A stretch of DNA of 64,000 nt from Tenacibaculum todarodis (GTDB lineage: Bacteria; Bacteroidota; Bacteroidia; Flavobacteriales; Flavobacteriaceae). Under the pieces are notes generated by a model, which worked only from the letters and a program-made list of their open reading frames with translations, was not told the DNA's origin and ran no database searches. Location of the stretch: contig NZ_CP018155.1 of NCBI RefSeq assembly GCF_001889045.1, forward strand, positions 615,001 to 679,000, given 5' to 3'. Both the position numbers and the translations under genes were made by a program. Positions 42,359 through 51,578 of the stretch are shown one piece after another; the stretch's first letter is position 1, and each line of letters opens with the position of its first letter.

Positions 42359-43112
42359 ATCTATTGGTACTTTAGCATTTACTATTCCTTTATTATTAAG
42401 ATATAAGATTCCTTTTTTAGGTACACATAAAAAACTTCTTTTTCTTAGAGGTTTAGCTGGTGTAATCTCTTTAACCTGTTTTTTTGAATCTTTAAATTAT
42501 TTAGCAGTTGGTACAGCGGTTTCATTAAGATATACGTCACCAATATTTGCAGCAATTTTTGCCATGTTTTTTTTGAAAGAAAAAATAAAACCCATTCAAT
42601 GGTTTTTATTTTTAATAGCATTTATAGGTATTCTAATAATTAAAGGTTTTGGGATTAATGTAAACTCAATTGGACTATTATATGTTTTAAGTTCCGCAAT
42701 TGCTTTAGGAGTTATCTTTGTTGTTATTCGTAAAATTGGTGATAGAGAACACCCATTAGTAATTATCAATTACTTTATGGTTATGGCTTTCTTATTTGGA
42801 GGAATTATGTCTATAAATTACTGGGTAACTCCTACAGTTTCGCAATGGTTTTTATTGTTAAGTTTAGGTGTCTTCGGTTACATTGGGCAATTGTATATGA
42901 CCAAAGCATTTCAATTAAATGAAACAAACGTTGTTGCTCCATTAAAATATTTAGAAGTAATTGTTACTATTATAATAGGAATTTTTTGGTTTAAAGAAGA
43001 ATATAACATGTACGCAATTTTAGGTGTTTTTTTAATCTTATTTGGGTTGATTTATAATTTATATGTAAAAGCAAAACAGAAAAAGGATTTAAAAAAAAAT
43101 AATCTAATTTAA
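42339..43112 (+). pseudogene. EamA/DMT-family permease lacking its 5' end
   Basis: The open frame begins inside aroQ (42339) and reads HYIVFFRSIGTLAFTIPLLL, the usual internal start of transmembrane segment 2 in EamA proteins (IVFFRS motif), then continues normally through KEKIKPIQWF to the end (258 codons, usual length about 290). The first 30-35 residues with segment 1 are missing and no ATG exists before 42564, in the fourth segment. So the gene has lost its start by a deletion that joined it to aroQ. A product from 42564 (182 residues) or a frameshifted AroQ fusion is possible but unlikely. Confidence 0.7.
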
Positions 43113-43297
43113 GTCCCTGTAATTACTTATTCCTTTAATTTTAATTTGTTTAGCTACTTATTAAAGTTTCGTCAACCATTTAAGTTATTACTTAAAATAG
43201 GTTTACATAATTTAAAATGTTAAACCTTCCTTTATATTAACTTGTAAACAATACCCTGAACATATCATTTACATGCAATTTTTCCGAAGAAAAAACG

Positions 43298-43305
43298 TAA
43301 ATTTG
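43298..43305 (+). promoter_or_regulatory. -7 promoter element of pheT
   Basis: TAAATTTG, 20 bases before the ATG. The 210-base gap before it holds nothing else recognisable. Confidence 0.55.
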
Positions 43306-43325
43306 CTCCTTGAAAATTAAGATAG

Positions 43326-45752
43326 ATGAAGATATCATACAATTGGTTAAAACAATTTTTACAAATAGACTGGGAAGCTGCTAAAACTGGAGAGTTATTA
43401 ACAGATTTAGGCTTAGAAGTAGAAGGAATTGAAATCAAAGAAAGTATAAAAGGAAGTTTAAAAGGTATAGTAGTTGGAGAAGTTTTAACATGTAAACAAC
43501 ATCCAAATGCTGATAGACTTAAAGTAACAACGGTTAATTTAGGTTCTGGAGAACCAGTACAAATTGTTTGTGGAGCACCAAATGTAGCTGCAGGGCAAAA
43601 AGTACCAGTTGCAACAATAGGTACTATTTTATATGATGATAAAGGTGAAGGTTTTACTATTAAAAAAGGTAAAATTAGAGGAGAAGAAAGCCATGGTATG
43701 ATTTGCGCTGAAGACGAATTAGGTCTTGGTAAATCTCACGATGGAATTATGGTTTTAGAAGATACTTTAGAAGTTGGTACACCGGCAGCTAAGGTTTTTA
43801 ATATAGAAACCGATGAAGTTTTTGAAATTGGTTTAACACCAAATAGAGCAGATGCTATGAGTCATTTTGGTGTTGCTAGAGATTTACGAGCTGGTTTAAT
43901 GCAACAGGATTTAAACTTAGAATTAATTTCTCCATCTGTTTCAGATTTTCACGTAGATGAAAGAACACTTCGTATAGATATAGAAGTAGAAAACAAAGAG
44001 TTAGTGCCACGTTACTGCGGTATTTCTATTACAGATGTAACTGTAAAAGAAAGTCCTGAGTGGATTAAGAATAAATTAAAAGCTATTGGTCTAACACCAA
44101 AAAATAATATTGTAGATATTACAAATTATGTGTTGCACGAATTAGGACAACCTTTGCATGCTTTTGATGCAGCAAAAATTAAAGGAAATAAAATTGTTGT
44201 AAAAAACCTTGCTGAAGGTACAAAATTTACAACTTTAGATGAAGTTGAAAGAGAACTTTCTTCAGAAGATATCATGATTTGTGATGCTGAAGATAATCCG
44301 TTATGTATTGGAGGTGTTTTTGGTGGATTAAATTCCGGAGTTACAGAAAACACTTCAAACATTTTTTTAGAAGCTGCATATTTCAACCCAGTTTCAATTA
44401 GAAAAACAGCAAAAAGGCACGCTCTTAATACTGATGCATCTTTTAGATTTGAAAGAGGAATTGACATTAATATGGTTGAATACGCGTTAAAACGTGCGGC
44501 AATATTAATTGAAAAATATGCTAGCGGAAAAATGGGATCTGACGTTTTAGATTTGTATCCAGTTAAAACCGAAGATTTCCAAGTATTCTTATCGTTTGAA
44601 AATACGTATAAAATTATTGGTCAAGAAATTCCGAAGGAAACAATTAAAAAAATATTAGCGTCCTTAGAAATTAAAATCAATAGTGTAACAGAAGGAGGTT
44701 TAGGATTAACAATACCATCTTACAGAGTTGATGTTCAGAGAGAAGCGGATATTATTGAAGAAATTTTAAGAGTGTACGGTTATAACAATATTGAGTTTTC
44801 TCATAAACTAAACACATCAATTTCTTTTGATAATGACAAACAAGTTAAAATAGAAAATACCATTGCTAACCAGCTAAGTTCTTTAGGTTTTAATGAAACA
44901 ATGGCAAATTCTTTAACCAAAGAAGACTATATTAATTTATCAGATAATTTAAACGCAAACTACAATGTAGAAATGTTAAATCCGCTAAGTAGCGATTTAA
45001 AAGTTATGCGTCAATCATTATTGTTTTCTGGATTAGAAAGTGTAGCCTATAATATTAATAGAAAGAATAATTCACTTAAGTTTTTTGAATTCGGAAAAAC
45101 ATACCACAAATTTGAAAGCGGTTACCAAGAAGATAAACATTTAACGCTTTTTGTTACAGGAAACAGGTCTAAAGATAGTTGGAAAACTACTGCGCAAACA
45201 TCAGAATTTTTCTATTTAAAAGGAATTGTAAATTTACTTTTCAGTAAATTAGGATTCTCTAAAATGAAATCTACTCCAACTAAAAACGATGTTTTTTCAG
45301 AAGGAATATCTTTAAGTTTAGGAAAAACTAAAATGGTAGATTTTGGAGTTGTAAAACGTTCTGTTTTAAAAGAATTTAGCATTAAACAAGAAGTTTTATT
45401 TGCTGATTTTAATTGGGACGCTATTTTAAAATTCTGTAGTAACAAAAACATTAAAGTTACAGGTTTGCCTAAATTCCCTGCAGTAAAAAGAGATTTAGCA
45501 TTGTTATTAGATAACAAAACGGAATTTAAAGAAGTGTATAATTTGGCTTTTCAATCAGAAAGAAAACTACTAAAAGAAGTAGATTTATTTGATGTATATG
45601 AAGGTGAAAATTTACCTGAAGGTAAAAAGAGTTATGCCGTAAGTTTTGTATTACAAGATGAAAACAAAACGCTTGCAGACAAACAAATTGATAAAATAAT
45701 GCAAAAATTACAGCAAACTTTCGAGAAAAGTTTAAATGCTGTTTTAAGATAA
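43326..45752 (+). CDS. pheT: Phenylalanyl-tRNA synthetase beta chain
   Basis: An 808-residue beta subunit. Order: N-terminal MKISYNWLKQFL; EMAP-type tRNA-binding domain (about 40-155, KQHPNADRLKVTTVNLG, CGAPNVAAGQKVPVA); B3/B4 editing domain (LTPNRADAMSHFGVARDL); B5 domain (about 405-475, IPSYRVDVQREADIIEEILRVYG); synthetase-like core; and the C-terminal FDX-ACB anticodon-binding domain (LPKFPAVKRDLALLLD). pheS is not nearby, as is usual in this phylum. A terminator follows. Confidence 0.96.
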   Translation: MKISYNWLKQFLQIDWEAAKTGELLTDLGLEVEGIEIKESIKGSLKGIVVGEVLTCKQHPNADRLKVTTVNLGSGEPVQIVCGAPNVAAGQKVPVATIGTILYDDKGEGFTIKKGKIRGEESHGMICAEDELGLGKSHDGIMVLEDTLEVGTPAAKVFNIETDEVFEIGLTPNRADAMSHFGVARDLRAGLMQQDLNLELISPSVSDFHVDERTLRIDIEVENKELVPRYCGISITDVTVKESPEWIKNKLKAIGLTPKNNIVDITNYVLHELGQPLHAFDAAKIKGNKIVVKNLAEGTKFTTLDEVERELSSEDIMICDAEDNPLCIGGVFGGLNSGVTENTSNIFLEAAYFNPVSIRKTAKRHALNTDASFRFERGIDINMVEYALKRAAILIEKYASGKMGSDVLDLYPVKTEDFQVFLSFENTYKIIGQEIPKETIKKILASLEIKINSVTEGGLGLTIPSYRVDVQREADIIEEILRVYGYNNIEFSHKLNTSISFDNDKQVKIENTIANQLSSLGFNETMANSLTKEDYINLSDNLNANYNVEMLNPLSSDLKVMRQSLLFSGLESVAYNINRKNNSLKFFEFGKTYHKFESGYQEDKHLTLFVTGNRSKDSWKTTAQTSEFFYLKGIVNLLFSKLGFSKMKSTPTKNDVFSEGISLSLGKTKMVDFGVVKRSVLKEFSIKQEVLFADFNWDAILKFCSNKNIKVTGLPKFPAVKRDLALLLDNKTEFKEVYNLAFQSERKLLKEVDLFDVYEGENLPEGKKSYAVSFVLQDENKTLADKQIDKIMQKLQQTFEKSLNAVLR

Positions 45753-45753
45753 A

Positions 45754-45778
45754 AGAACGCCCTTTGTTGGGCGTTTTT
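45754..45778 (+). terminator. Terminator of pheT
   Basis: AACGCCC/GGGCGTT stem with TTTGTT loop and T-run. Confidence 0.88.
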
Positions 45779-45785
45779 AATTAGC

Positions 45786-45864
45786 TGTCATTCCTGCGAA
45801 AGCAGGAATCTCATAAATATAAATGATAAATTAAAATAAGATTCCTGCCTGCGCAGGAATGACA
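45786..45864. repeat. REP-like palindrome pair, locus 3
   Basis: Two inverted units, TGTCATTCCTGCGAAAGCAG and its partner ending GCGCAGGAATGACA, 30 bases apart. Directly upstream of pyrD. Confidence 0.9.
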
Positions 45865-45871
45865 AAAGTTT

Positions 45872-46906
45872 ATGTACAAACTACTAATAAGACCAATTTT
45901 CTTTCTTTTTGATCCAGAAAAGATTCATTATTTTACATTTAGCCTTGTAAAATTTATGTCTAAAATTCCAGGTGTTTCTGCAATTTTTAGAGGCTTATAT
46001 CAAGTAAATGATAAAAAATTAGAACGTAATTTATTTGGACTTACATTTAAAAATCCAGTAGGTTTAGCTGCAGGTTTCGATAAAAATGCAGTTTTGTATA
46101 ATGAGTTAGCAAATTTCGGATTTGGTTTTATAGAAATAGGAACAGTAACGCCAAAAGGACAAATTGGTAATCCAAAACAACGTTTATTTAGGTTGAAAGA
46201 TGATAAAGGAATCATCAACAGAATGGGGTTTAATAATGAAGGATTAGCAATTGCAATTGAACAATTAAAGAAGAACAAAGGAAAAGTTATAATTGGAGGA
46301 AATATTGGTAAAAACACAGCTACTTCACCAGAAAATTATACAGCAGACTATTTACAATGTTTTGAAGGTTTGCATCCGTATGTAGATTATTTTGTGTTGA
46401 ATGTTAGCTGTCCAAACGTATCAAGTCATGCAAAATTAGAAGATGTAGATTATTTAAAAGAGCTCATTACTGAAGTTCAAATGTTAAATAACAAACAAGA
46501 AAAACAAAAACCTATTCTTCTTAAAATAGCTCCAGATTTAAATAACCAGCAATTAGATGAAATTATAGAATTAGTTGCAGTAACTAAAATTGATGGTGTA
46601 ATTGCATCAAACACATCAGTAAATAGAGATAATTTAAAAGCTTCTGAAGAAAGATTAAAAACAATTGGAAATGGAGGAGTAAGCGGACAGCCAATTAAAG
46701 ATAGAAGTACAAAAGTAATTAAATATTTAGCCGATAATTCTAACAAATCGTTTCCAATAATTGGTGTTGGTGGAATTCATTCTGCTGAAGATGCTTTAGA
46801 GAAATTGAATGCAGGTGCAGATTTAATTCAAGTTTACACAGGTTTTATTTACGAAGGGCCAAGTTTAATTAAAAAAATAAATAAGGCTATTTTACGTCAA
46901 TTTTAA
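45872..46906 (+). CDS. pyrD: Dihydroorotate dehydrogenase (quinone), class 2
   Basis: A 344-residue FMN enzyme of pyrimidine synthesis. The N-terminal helical extension ([25 protein letters not shown]) that binds the membrane and quinone marks class 2. [44 protein letters not shown] (catalytic Ser in class 2) and [26 protein letters not shown] (FMN phosphate site) are all present. REP pairs flank the gene on both sides. Confidence 0.95.
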   Translation: MYKLLIRPIFFLFDPEKIHYFTFSLVKFMSKIPGVSAIFRGLYQVNDKKLERNLFGLTFKNPVGLAAGFDKNAVLYNELANFGFGFIEIGTVTPKGQIGNPKQRLFRLKDDKGIINRMGFNNEGLAIAIEQLKKNKGKVIIGGNIGKNTATSPENYTADYLQCFEGLHPYVDYFVLNVSCPNVSSHAKLEDVDYLKELITEVQMLNNKQEKQKPILLKIAPDLNNQQLDEIIELVAVTKIDGVIASNTSVNRDNLKASEERLKTIGNGGVSGQPIKDRSTKVIKYLADNSNKSFPIIGVGGIHSAEDALEKLNAGADLIQVYTGFIYEGPSLIKKINKAILRQF

Positions 46907-46911
46907 ATTGA

Positions 46912-47013
46912 TGTCATTCTGAATTTATTTCAGAATCTCTTACATTGTCATTCCTGCGAAGGCAGGAATCCATATAAATATAGTTTTAGATTCCTGCCTA
47001 CGCAGGAATGACA
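46912..47013. repeat. REP-like palindromes, locus 4
   Basis: First a short hairpin of a second type (CATTCTGAA-TTTA-TTTCAGAATC, 46915-46936), then a pair of the GTCATTCCTGCG type in inverted orientation (46946-46970 and 46988-47013). Located between pyrD and the LysE-type gene. Confidence 0.88.
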
Positions 47014-47042
47014 GTTTTTATAAAAAGTAACTCAAATTACTA

Positions 47043-47660
47043 ATGACCGAAACACTAATTTCATTCATTCTTGCAACCGCAACTTTGGCGTTTTCGCCTG
47101 GACCAGACAACATTTTTGTGTTGGTACAAAGTATTGTAAACGGAAAAAAGTATGGTTTAGCTACAGTTTTAGGGTTAATGACAGGTTGTATAATTCATAC
47201 AACATTAGTTGCCTTTGGTGTTTCAGCAATTTTAAAGCAAAACGAAAATCTATTTCTTATTATTAAACTTTTTGGAGCTGGATATTTGTTATACTTAGCG
47301 TATCAAGTGTATAAAAGTGATGCAAGTATTACCTTTTCTACTGATAATGTTTCTCAAAAAACGACCTTTCAATTATTTAAAACAGGCTTTTGGATGAATG
47401 TTCTTAATCCAAAAGTTACTATTTTCTTTTTAGCATTTTTTCCGCAATTCTTATTTTCTGAAACAATTTCTACAGTAGTACAGTTCTATATTCTCGGTGG
47501 ATTGTTTATAATTACTTCATTTATAATCTTTTCTTCAATAGCTTTATTAGCAGGAAGTATTTCTGAAACTATAAAACAGAATAAAAAAATAGGTATTTAT
47601 CTAAAATGGATGCAAATTGTAGTTTTTATAGCTATTGCTTGTTTAATTTTATTGCCTTAA
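47043..47660 (+). CDS. LysE/RhtB-family amino-acid exporter
   Basis: A 205-residue membrane protein with about six transmembrane segments. The start LATATLAFSPGPDNIFVLVQSIVNGKKYGL, with the SPGPDN motif, is the family mark, and FWMNVLNPKVTIFFLAFFPQF lies in the middle. It should export an amino acid such as homoserine, threonine or leucine. Confidence 0.9.
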   Translation: MTETLISFILATATLAFSPGPDNIFVLVQSIVNGKKYGLATVLGLMTGCIIHTTLVAFGVSAILKQNENLFLIIKLFGAGYLLYLAYQVYKSDASITFSTDNVSQKTTFQLFKTGFWMNVLNPKVTIFFLAFFPQFLFSETISTVVQFYILGGLFIITSFIIFSSIALLAGSISETIKQNKKIGIYLKWMQIVVFIAIACLILLP

Positions 47661-47856
47661 AATTTACTCAATCTTTTTTTATTAACTTTAAATCTTTTGG
47701 AAAACTTGTTTATTAAAGTAGAATTCAAAATATAACTTTAGGTGTTATTTATCACAGTTACTAGCGTTTAAGTAAGTGTATATGTTTTAATTAATATGAG
47801 TAATTGCTGGAAATTATTTAATATTTTTGGTTTAATTCTATCAATTACATATTTAA

Positions 47857-47888
47857 TTGGCAAATAATATTATTTATCAATAATTTTG
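47857..47888 (+). promoter_or_regulatory. Promoter of the LRR gene
   Basis: TTG at 47857-47859, 21 bases, TAATTTTG at 47881-47888; both boxes and spacing fit. The leader to the ATG is about 50 bases. The rest of the 280-base gap shows no other structure. Confidence 0.6.
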
Positions 47889-47944
47889 TTTTCTCGAAAT
47901 TTAATTATAGTTTAGTGCTTTAATTAACCCCCAAATTAAAATTT

Positions 47945-48814
47945 ATGTCCCCTTTAAAAATTACACTAGTTTTCTTGTGTGCACTTCCATGTATAGTTTT
48001 TGGTAATAATGATAATGTATCAAAAAAAGAAAAAGAAGCACTTCTTACAATTTATAAAAACACTAAAGGTCAAGAATGGACAACTTCTTGGAACTTAAAT
48101 AAACCAATATCTGAGTGGTATGGTGTTTTGGTAAAAGATAATAAAGTTATTGAATTAGATCTAAACTATAACAACCTTACAGGTCAATTACCTGAAGAGA
48201 TTGGAGACTTAGTCTATCTTAAAAAATTAGTTTTAGATAGAAATAATATTACTGGAAATATTCCTAAATCTATAGGAAGTTTAAAAGAATTAACACATTT
48301 AAATATTGCTTTTAACAAGTTAGAAGGAGAGATACCTTTAACTATCACTAATTTAACTAATTTAAGATCTTTTAGTTTGTTTATGAATAGGTTAACTGGT
48401 GAAATACCAGAAAATATTGGAGACCTTAAGTTATTAAGCTCTATACAAATATTTAATAATAATTTGACAGGAAAACTACCTCCTTCAATAACGAAATTAT
48501 CAAATTTAGTGTGTTTACAGGTTAGTAGCAACTCTTTATCAGGAGAATTACCTAAAGATATTTTTAAGTTAAAAAGATTAAAAATCTTAAACGTGTTTGA
48601 CAATAAGTTAAATGGTGTGTTACCTTCAGCAATAAGTAATTTGGAAAACATTGAAGAATTATCATTGGGAAATAATCTATTTGTAGGGTATTTACCATCT
48701 GATTTAATTAACTTGAAAAAATTAAAGAAACTGTCATTAGGTAATAATGACTTTAAAGGAGACTTTGTTTACATCAAAGATAATTTACCACAATTAAATC
48801 AATCTAGTTTTTAA
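47945..48814 (+). CDS. Exported leucine-rich repeat protein (plant-type LRR)
   Basis: A 289-residue protein with signal peptide (to about FGN, residue 21). An LRRNT-like cap (KEALLTIYKNTKGQEWTTSWN...WYGV) precedes about eight 24-residue repeats of the consensus L-x-x-LxxLxxLxLxxNxLTGxIPxxIGxL (for example LTGQLPEEIGDLVYLKKLVLDRN). This is the plant-specific LRR class, which is also frequent in Bacteroidota surface proteins. No T9SS sorting domain, lipobox or anchor is visible. It probably binds protein or glycan outside the cytoplasm. Confidence 0.85.
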   Translation: MSPLKITLVFLCALPCIVFGNNDNVSKKEKEALLTIYKNTKGQEWTTSWNLNKPISEWYGVLVKDNKVIELDLNYNNLTGQLPEEIGDLVYLKKLVLDRNNITGNIPKSIGSLKELTHLNIAFNKLEGEIPLTITNLTNLRSFSLFMNRLTGEIPENIGDLKLLSSIQIFNNNLTGKLPPSITKLSNLVCLQVSSNSLSGELPKDIFKLKRLKILNVFDNKLNGVLPSAISNLENIEELSLGNNLFVGYLPSDLINLKKLKKLSLGNNDFKGDFVYIKDNLPQLNQSSF

Positions 48815-48913
48815 TTCTAGAAGTTATTTCTTAATAAATTTTAACAATAATGCAACCTAAAGTAGAAGTAAAATAATCCCAATAAAAAAATTTTGCACAA
48901 ACCATACTTTGTT

Positions 48914-48921
48914 TATCTTTG
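48914..48921 (+). promoter_or_regulatory. -7 promoter element of the HMG-CoA lyase gene
   Basis: TATCTTTG, with TTG 16 bases before it (48895-48897). The ATG at 48928 follows after six bases, so transcription should begin at or just before the start codon. Confidence 0.5.
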
Positions 48922-48927
48922 AAATTC

Positions 48928-49785
48928 ATGAACAACAAGGTCAAAATTATAGAATGTCCAAGAGATGCAATGCAAGGCATTAAAAGCCATTTCATTTCTA
49001 CAGAAAAGAAAGCGCTGTATATCAATTCTTTACTAAAAGTTGGTTTTGATACAATTGATTTTGGGAGTTTTGTATCGCCAAAAGCAATTCCGCAAATGCG
49101 AGACACTGCTGAAGTGTTATCAAAATTAGATTTATCTTCAACAACTAGTAAATTATTAGCCATTGTTGCTAATGTTCGTGGCGCAAACGATGCGTCTCAA
49201 TTTGAAGAAATAGATTACTTAGGCTATCCGTTTTCAATTTCAGAAAACTTTCAAATGCGTAATACACACAAAACAATTGCGCAATCTATTGAGACTTTAC
49301 AAGAAATTTTAAGCATAGCAAATAGAACCAATAAAGAGGTAGTTGCGTATTTATCTATGGGATTTGGAAATCCGTATGGAGATCCTTGGAATGTAGAAAT
49401 AGTAGGTGAATGGACGGAGAAATTGTCTAAAATGGGTGTTAAAATTTTATCACTTTCAGATACTGTGGGAAGTTCTACACCAGACGTAATCGATTATTTG
49501 TTTTCAAACTTAATTACACAATACCCTGAAATTGAGTTTGGAGCACATTTACATACAACACCAGATAAATGGCACGAAAAAGTAGATGCTGCTTACAAAG
49601 CAGGTTGTTTACGTTTTGATGGTGCAATTAAAGGTTATGGAGGTTGCCCAATGGCAAAAGACGATTTAACAGGAAACATGCCAACCGAAAAATTATTAAG
49701 TTACTTTACAACTGAAAAAGCTGAAACTGGTATAAAACCAATGAGTTTTGAAAGTGCTTATAATAAGGCTTTAGAGGTGTTTTAA
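48928..49785 (+). CDS. Hydroxymethylglutaryl-CoA lyase
   Basis: A 285-residue TIM-barrel enzyme of the HMGL family that splits HMG-CoA to acetyl-CoA and acetoacetate in leucine breakdown. CPRDAMQGIKSHFIST holds the catalytic Arg-Asp, FGSFVSPKAIPQMRDT follows, GAHLHTTPDKWHEK carries the metal-binding His pair and GYGGCPMA the active-site Cys near the C-terminus. ATG 48928 is preferred; the TTG at 48919 overlaps the promoter. Confidence 0.88.
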   Translation: MNNKVKIIECPRDAMQGIKSHFISTEKKALYINSLLKVGFDTIDFGSFVSPKAIPQMRDTAEVLSKLDLSSTTSKLLAIVANVRGANDASQFEEIDYLGYPFSISENFQMRNTHKTIAQSIETLQEILSIANRTNKEVVAYLSMGFGNPYGDPWNVEIVGEWTEKLSKMGVKILSLSDTVGSSTPDVIDYLFSNLITQYPEIEFGAHLHTTPDKWHEKVDAAYKAGCLRFDGAIKGYGGCPMAKDDLTGNMPTEKLLSYFTTEKAETGIKPMSFESAYNKALEVF

Positions 49786-49794
49786 GTTGATAAT

Positions 49795-49819
49795 GTCACC
49801 TTGAGCGCAGCCGAAAGGT
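49795..49819. repeat. TTGAGCGCAG-type short repeat
   Basis: GTCACCTTGAGCGCAGCCGA plus AAGG. Related short sequences with TTGAGCG(C/A)AGTCGAAA lie inside repeat copies D (56460-56480) and E (56871-56886). Confidence 0.6.
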
Positions 49820-49844
49820 TGTTTCAGTTTCTCATAAATTAAAA

Positions 49845-51446
49845 ATGAAAATGAAAAAAATACAATCAATTATATATTGCGCAACAATACTATTGTTATT
49901 GTCTTGCGGATCTTCTTCAAATACCACATCAACAGAAGTAAAAGAAACGAAACCAGTTGTAATACTTCCGCAGAAAGTTGTTGTAGAACAAACCGTTACA
50001 AATAACCCTAATACCATAGAATTTAACTTTTTACAGTTAAATGATGTCTACGAAATAGCACCAATTCAAGGAGGTAAGTTTGGCGGAATGGCAAGAGTTC
50101 AAGCAGTACATAATGCGCTGTTAGAAGAAAATCCAAATACAATGATGGTAATGGCTGGCGATTTTTTAAATCCGTCTTTATTAGGAACCATAAAAGAAGA
50201 TGGAGAACGTTTACGCGGAAAGCAAATGATTGATGTAATGAATTACATGAATTTCGATTTGGTTGCATTTGGTAATCATGAGTTTGATTTAAGTTATAAC
50301 GATTTACAAAAACGCTTAAATGAAAGTAATTTCGAATGGCTTTCAGGTAATGTTATGCACAATAAAGGAGGAAGAAACTTCTATTTTGAAAAAGTAGTAA
50401 ATGGTAAAAAATATCCTGTTAACGATACTTTTATTCAAGAGCTTACAGATGCAGATGGAACAAAAATTAAAATAGGTTTTTTAAGTGTCTGTGTTCCTTC
50501 TAACCCAAAAGATTATGTGTCTTATGGAGATATTTTAATAGAAGCAGAACGTTCTTATTTAGATTTAAAAGACCAAGTAGATATTGTTATTGGTTTAACA
50601 CATGTTACACTTGCGCAAGACAAACAAATAGCACAATTATTACCTAATGTTCCTTTAATTATGGGCGGACATGAACATACTAATAGTAATGATTTTGTTG
50701 GGAATGTTCAAATTTCTAAAGCAGATGCAAACGCAAAAACTGCCTATATTCATAGAATAAGCTATAATACAATAACAAAAGAAACTACTGTAAAATCTGA
50801 ATTAAAAGAAATTAATGATAGAATTCTTAGAGACGAAGAAGTTGGAGCAGTTGTAGATAAATGGCAAACAATTTTAAAAACGAAGATTAAAGAAATTATT
50901 ACCAATCCAGATTCAGTAATTTACACAGCAAACATTCCTTTAGATGGTAGAGATACTCCAACAAGAAGTTTACAAACTAATTTAGGAGAAATTATAACTA
51001 AATCTATGAGTTATGCTTATAATAACGAAGTAGATTGTGCATTGGTAAATGGAGGCTCTATTAGAATAGATGATGTTTTAGAAGGTGATATAAATTCCGT
51101 AGATATTTTTAGAGTTTTACCTTACGGAGGCGCAGTTTTAAAAGTAGATATTAAAGGTAGTTTATTAAAGCAGGTTTTAGATTTTGGTAAGCAAGCTGCT
51201 GGAACTGGCGCTTATTTACATAGACATAATGTTACTAAAGTAGGTGAGGAGTGGTTTGTACAAAACCTACCAATAAATAATGAGCAAATTTATAAAGTTG
51301 CTTTCTCTGATTATTTATTAAAAGGCTTCGATATTCCTTTTTTATCTGATAAAAACCCAGGTGTGTTAACAGTTTCTCAACCAGCTAATACAGATTTACC
51401 TTATGATATTAGAAAAGCCATCATTGCTTATTTAAAAACTTTTTAA
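49845..51446 (+). CDS. Lipoprotein 5'-nucleotidase / metallophosphatase
   Basis: A 533-residue lipid-anchored enzyme (lipobox LLSC, about Cys23). The metallophosphatase domain (about 55-340) has LQLNDVYEI (Asp where the first metal ligand is usual), MAGDFLNPSLLG, FGNHEFDL and MGGHEHTN. The C-terminal 5'-nucleotidase domain (about 350-530) has TNLGEIITKSMSY and NGGSIRIDDVLEGDI. It probably frees phosphate and nucleosides from nucleotides outside the cytoplasm. The porin downstream might take up the phosphate; that link is inference. Confidence 0.88.
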   Translation: MKMKKIQSIIYCATILLLLSCGSSSNTTSTEVKETKPVVILPQKVVVEQTVTNNPNTIEFNFLQLNDVYEIAPIQGGKFGGMARVQAVHNALLEENPNTMMVMAGDFLNPSLLGTIKEDGERLRGKQMIDVMNYMNFDLVAFGNHEFDLSYNDLQKRLNESNFEWLSGNVMHNKGGRNFYFEKVVNGKKYPVNDTFIQELTDADGTKIKIGFLSVCVPSNPKDYVSYGDILIEAERSYLDLKDQVDIVIGLTHVTLAQDKQIAQLLPNVPLIMGGHEHTNSNDFVGNVQISKADANAKTAYIHRISYNTITKETTVKSELKEINDRILRDEEVGAVVDKWQTILKTKIKEIITNPDSVIYTANIPLDGRDTPTRSLQTNLGEIITKSMSYAYNNEVDCALVNGGSIRIDDVLEGDINSVDIFRVLPYGGAVLKVDIKGSLLKQVLDFGKQAAGTGAYLHRHNVTKVGEEWFVQNLPINNEQIYKVAFSDYLLKGFDIPFLSDKNPGVLTVSQPANTDLPYDIRKAIIAYLKTF

Positions 51447-51506
51447 GCTTTAAAATCCCCATTAATTCTTTTCCTTATTTTTATTTAAAATAAATCTAAA
51501 TAATAC

Positions 51507-51536
51507 TTGTTAAATTAAAATTGCTGACTATATTTG
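51507..51536 (+). promoter_or_regulatory. Promoter of the porin gene
   Basis: TTG at 51507-51509, 19 bases, TATATTTG at 51529-51536: an exact consensus promoter. Leader of about 38 bases. Confidence 0.75.
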
Positions 51537-51578
51537 CAGTCGAAAATTTAATCACTATTTATATTTAATCTAATTAAG

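Noticed and set aside
47945..48814. Eukaryotic contamination (plant-type LRR)
   Set aside because: Codon use and the TTG-N21-TAATTTTG promoter are like the neighbours, and this LRR class is common in Bacteroidota.
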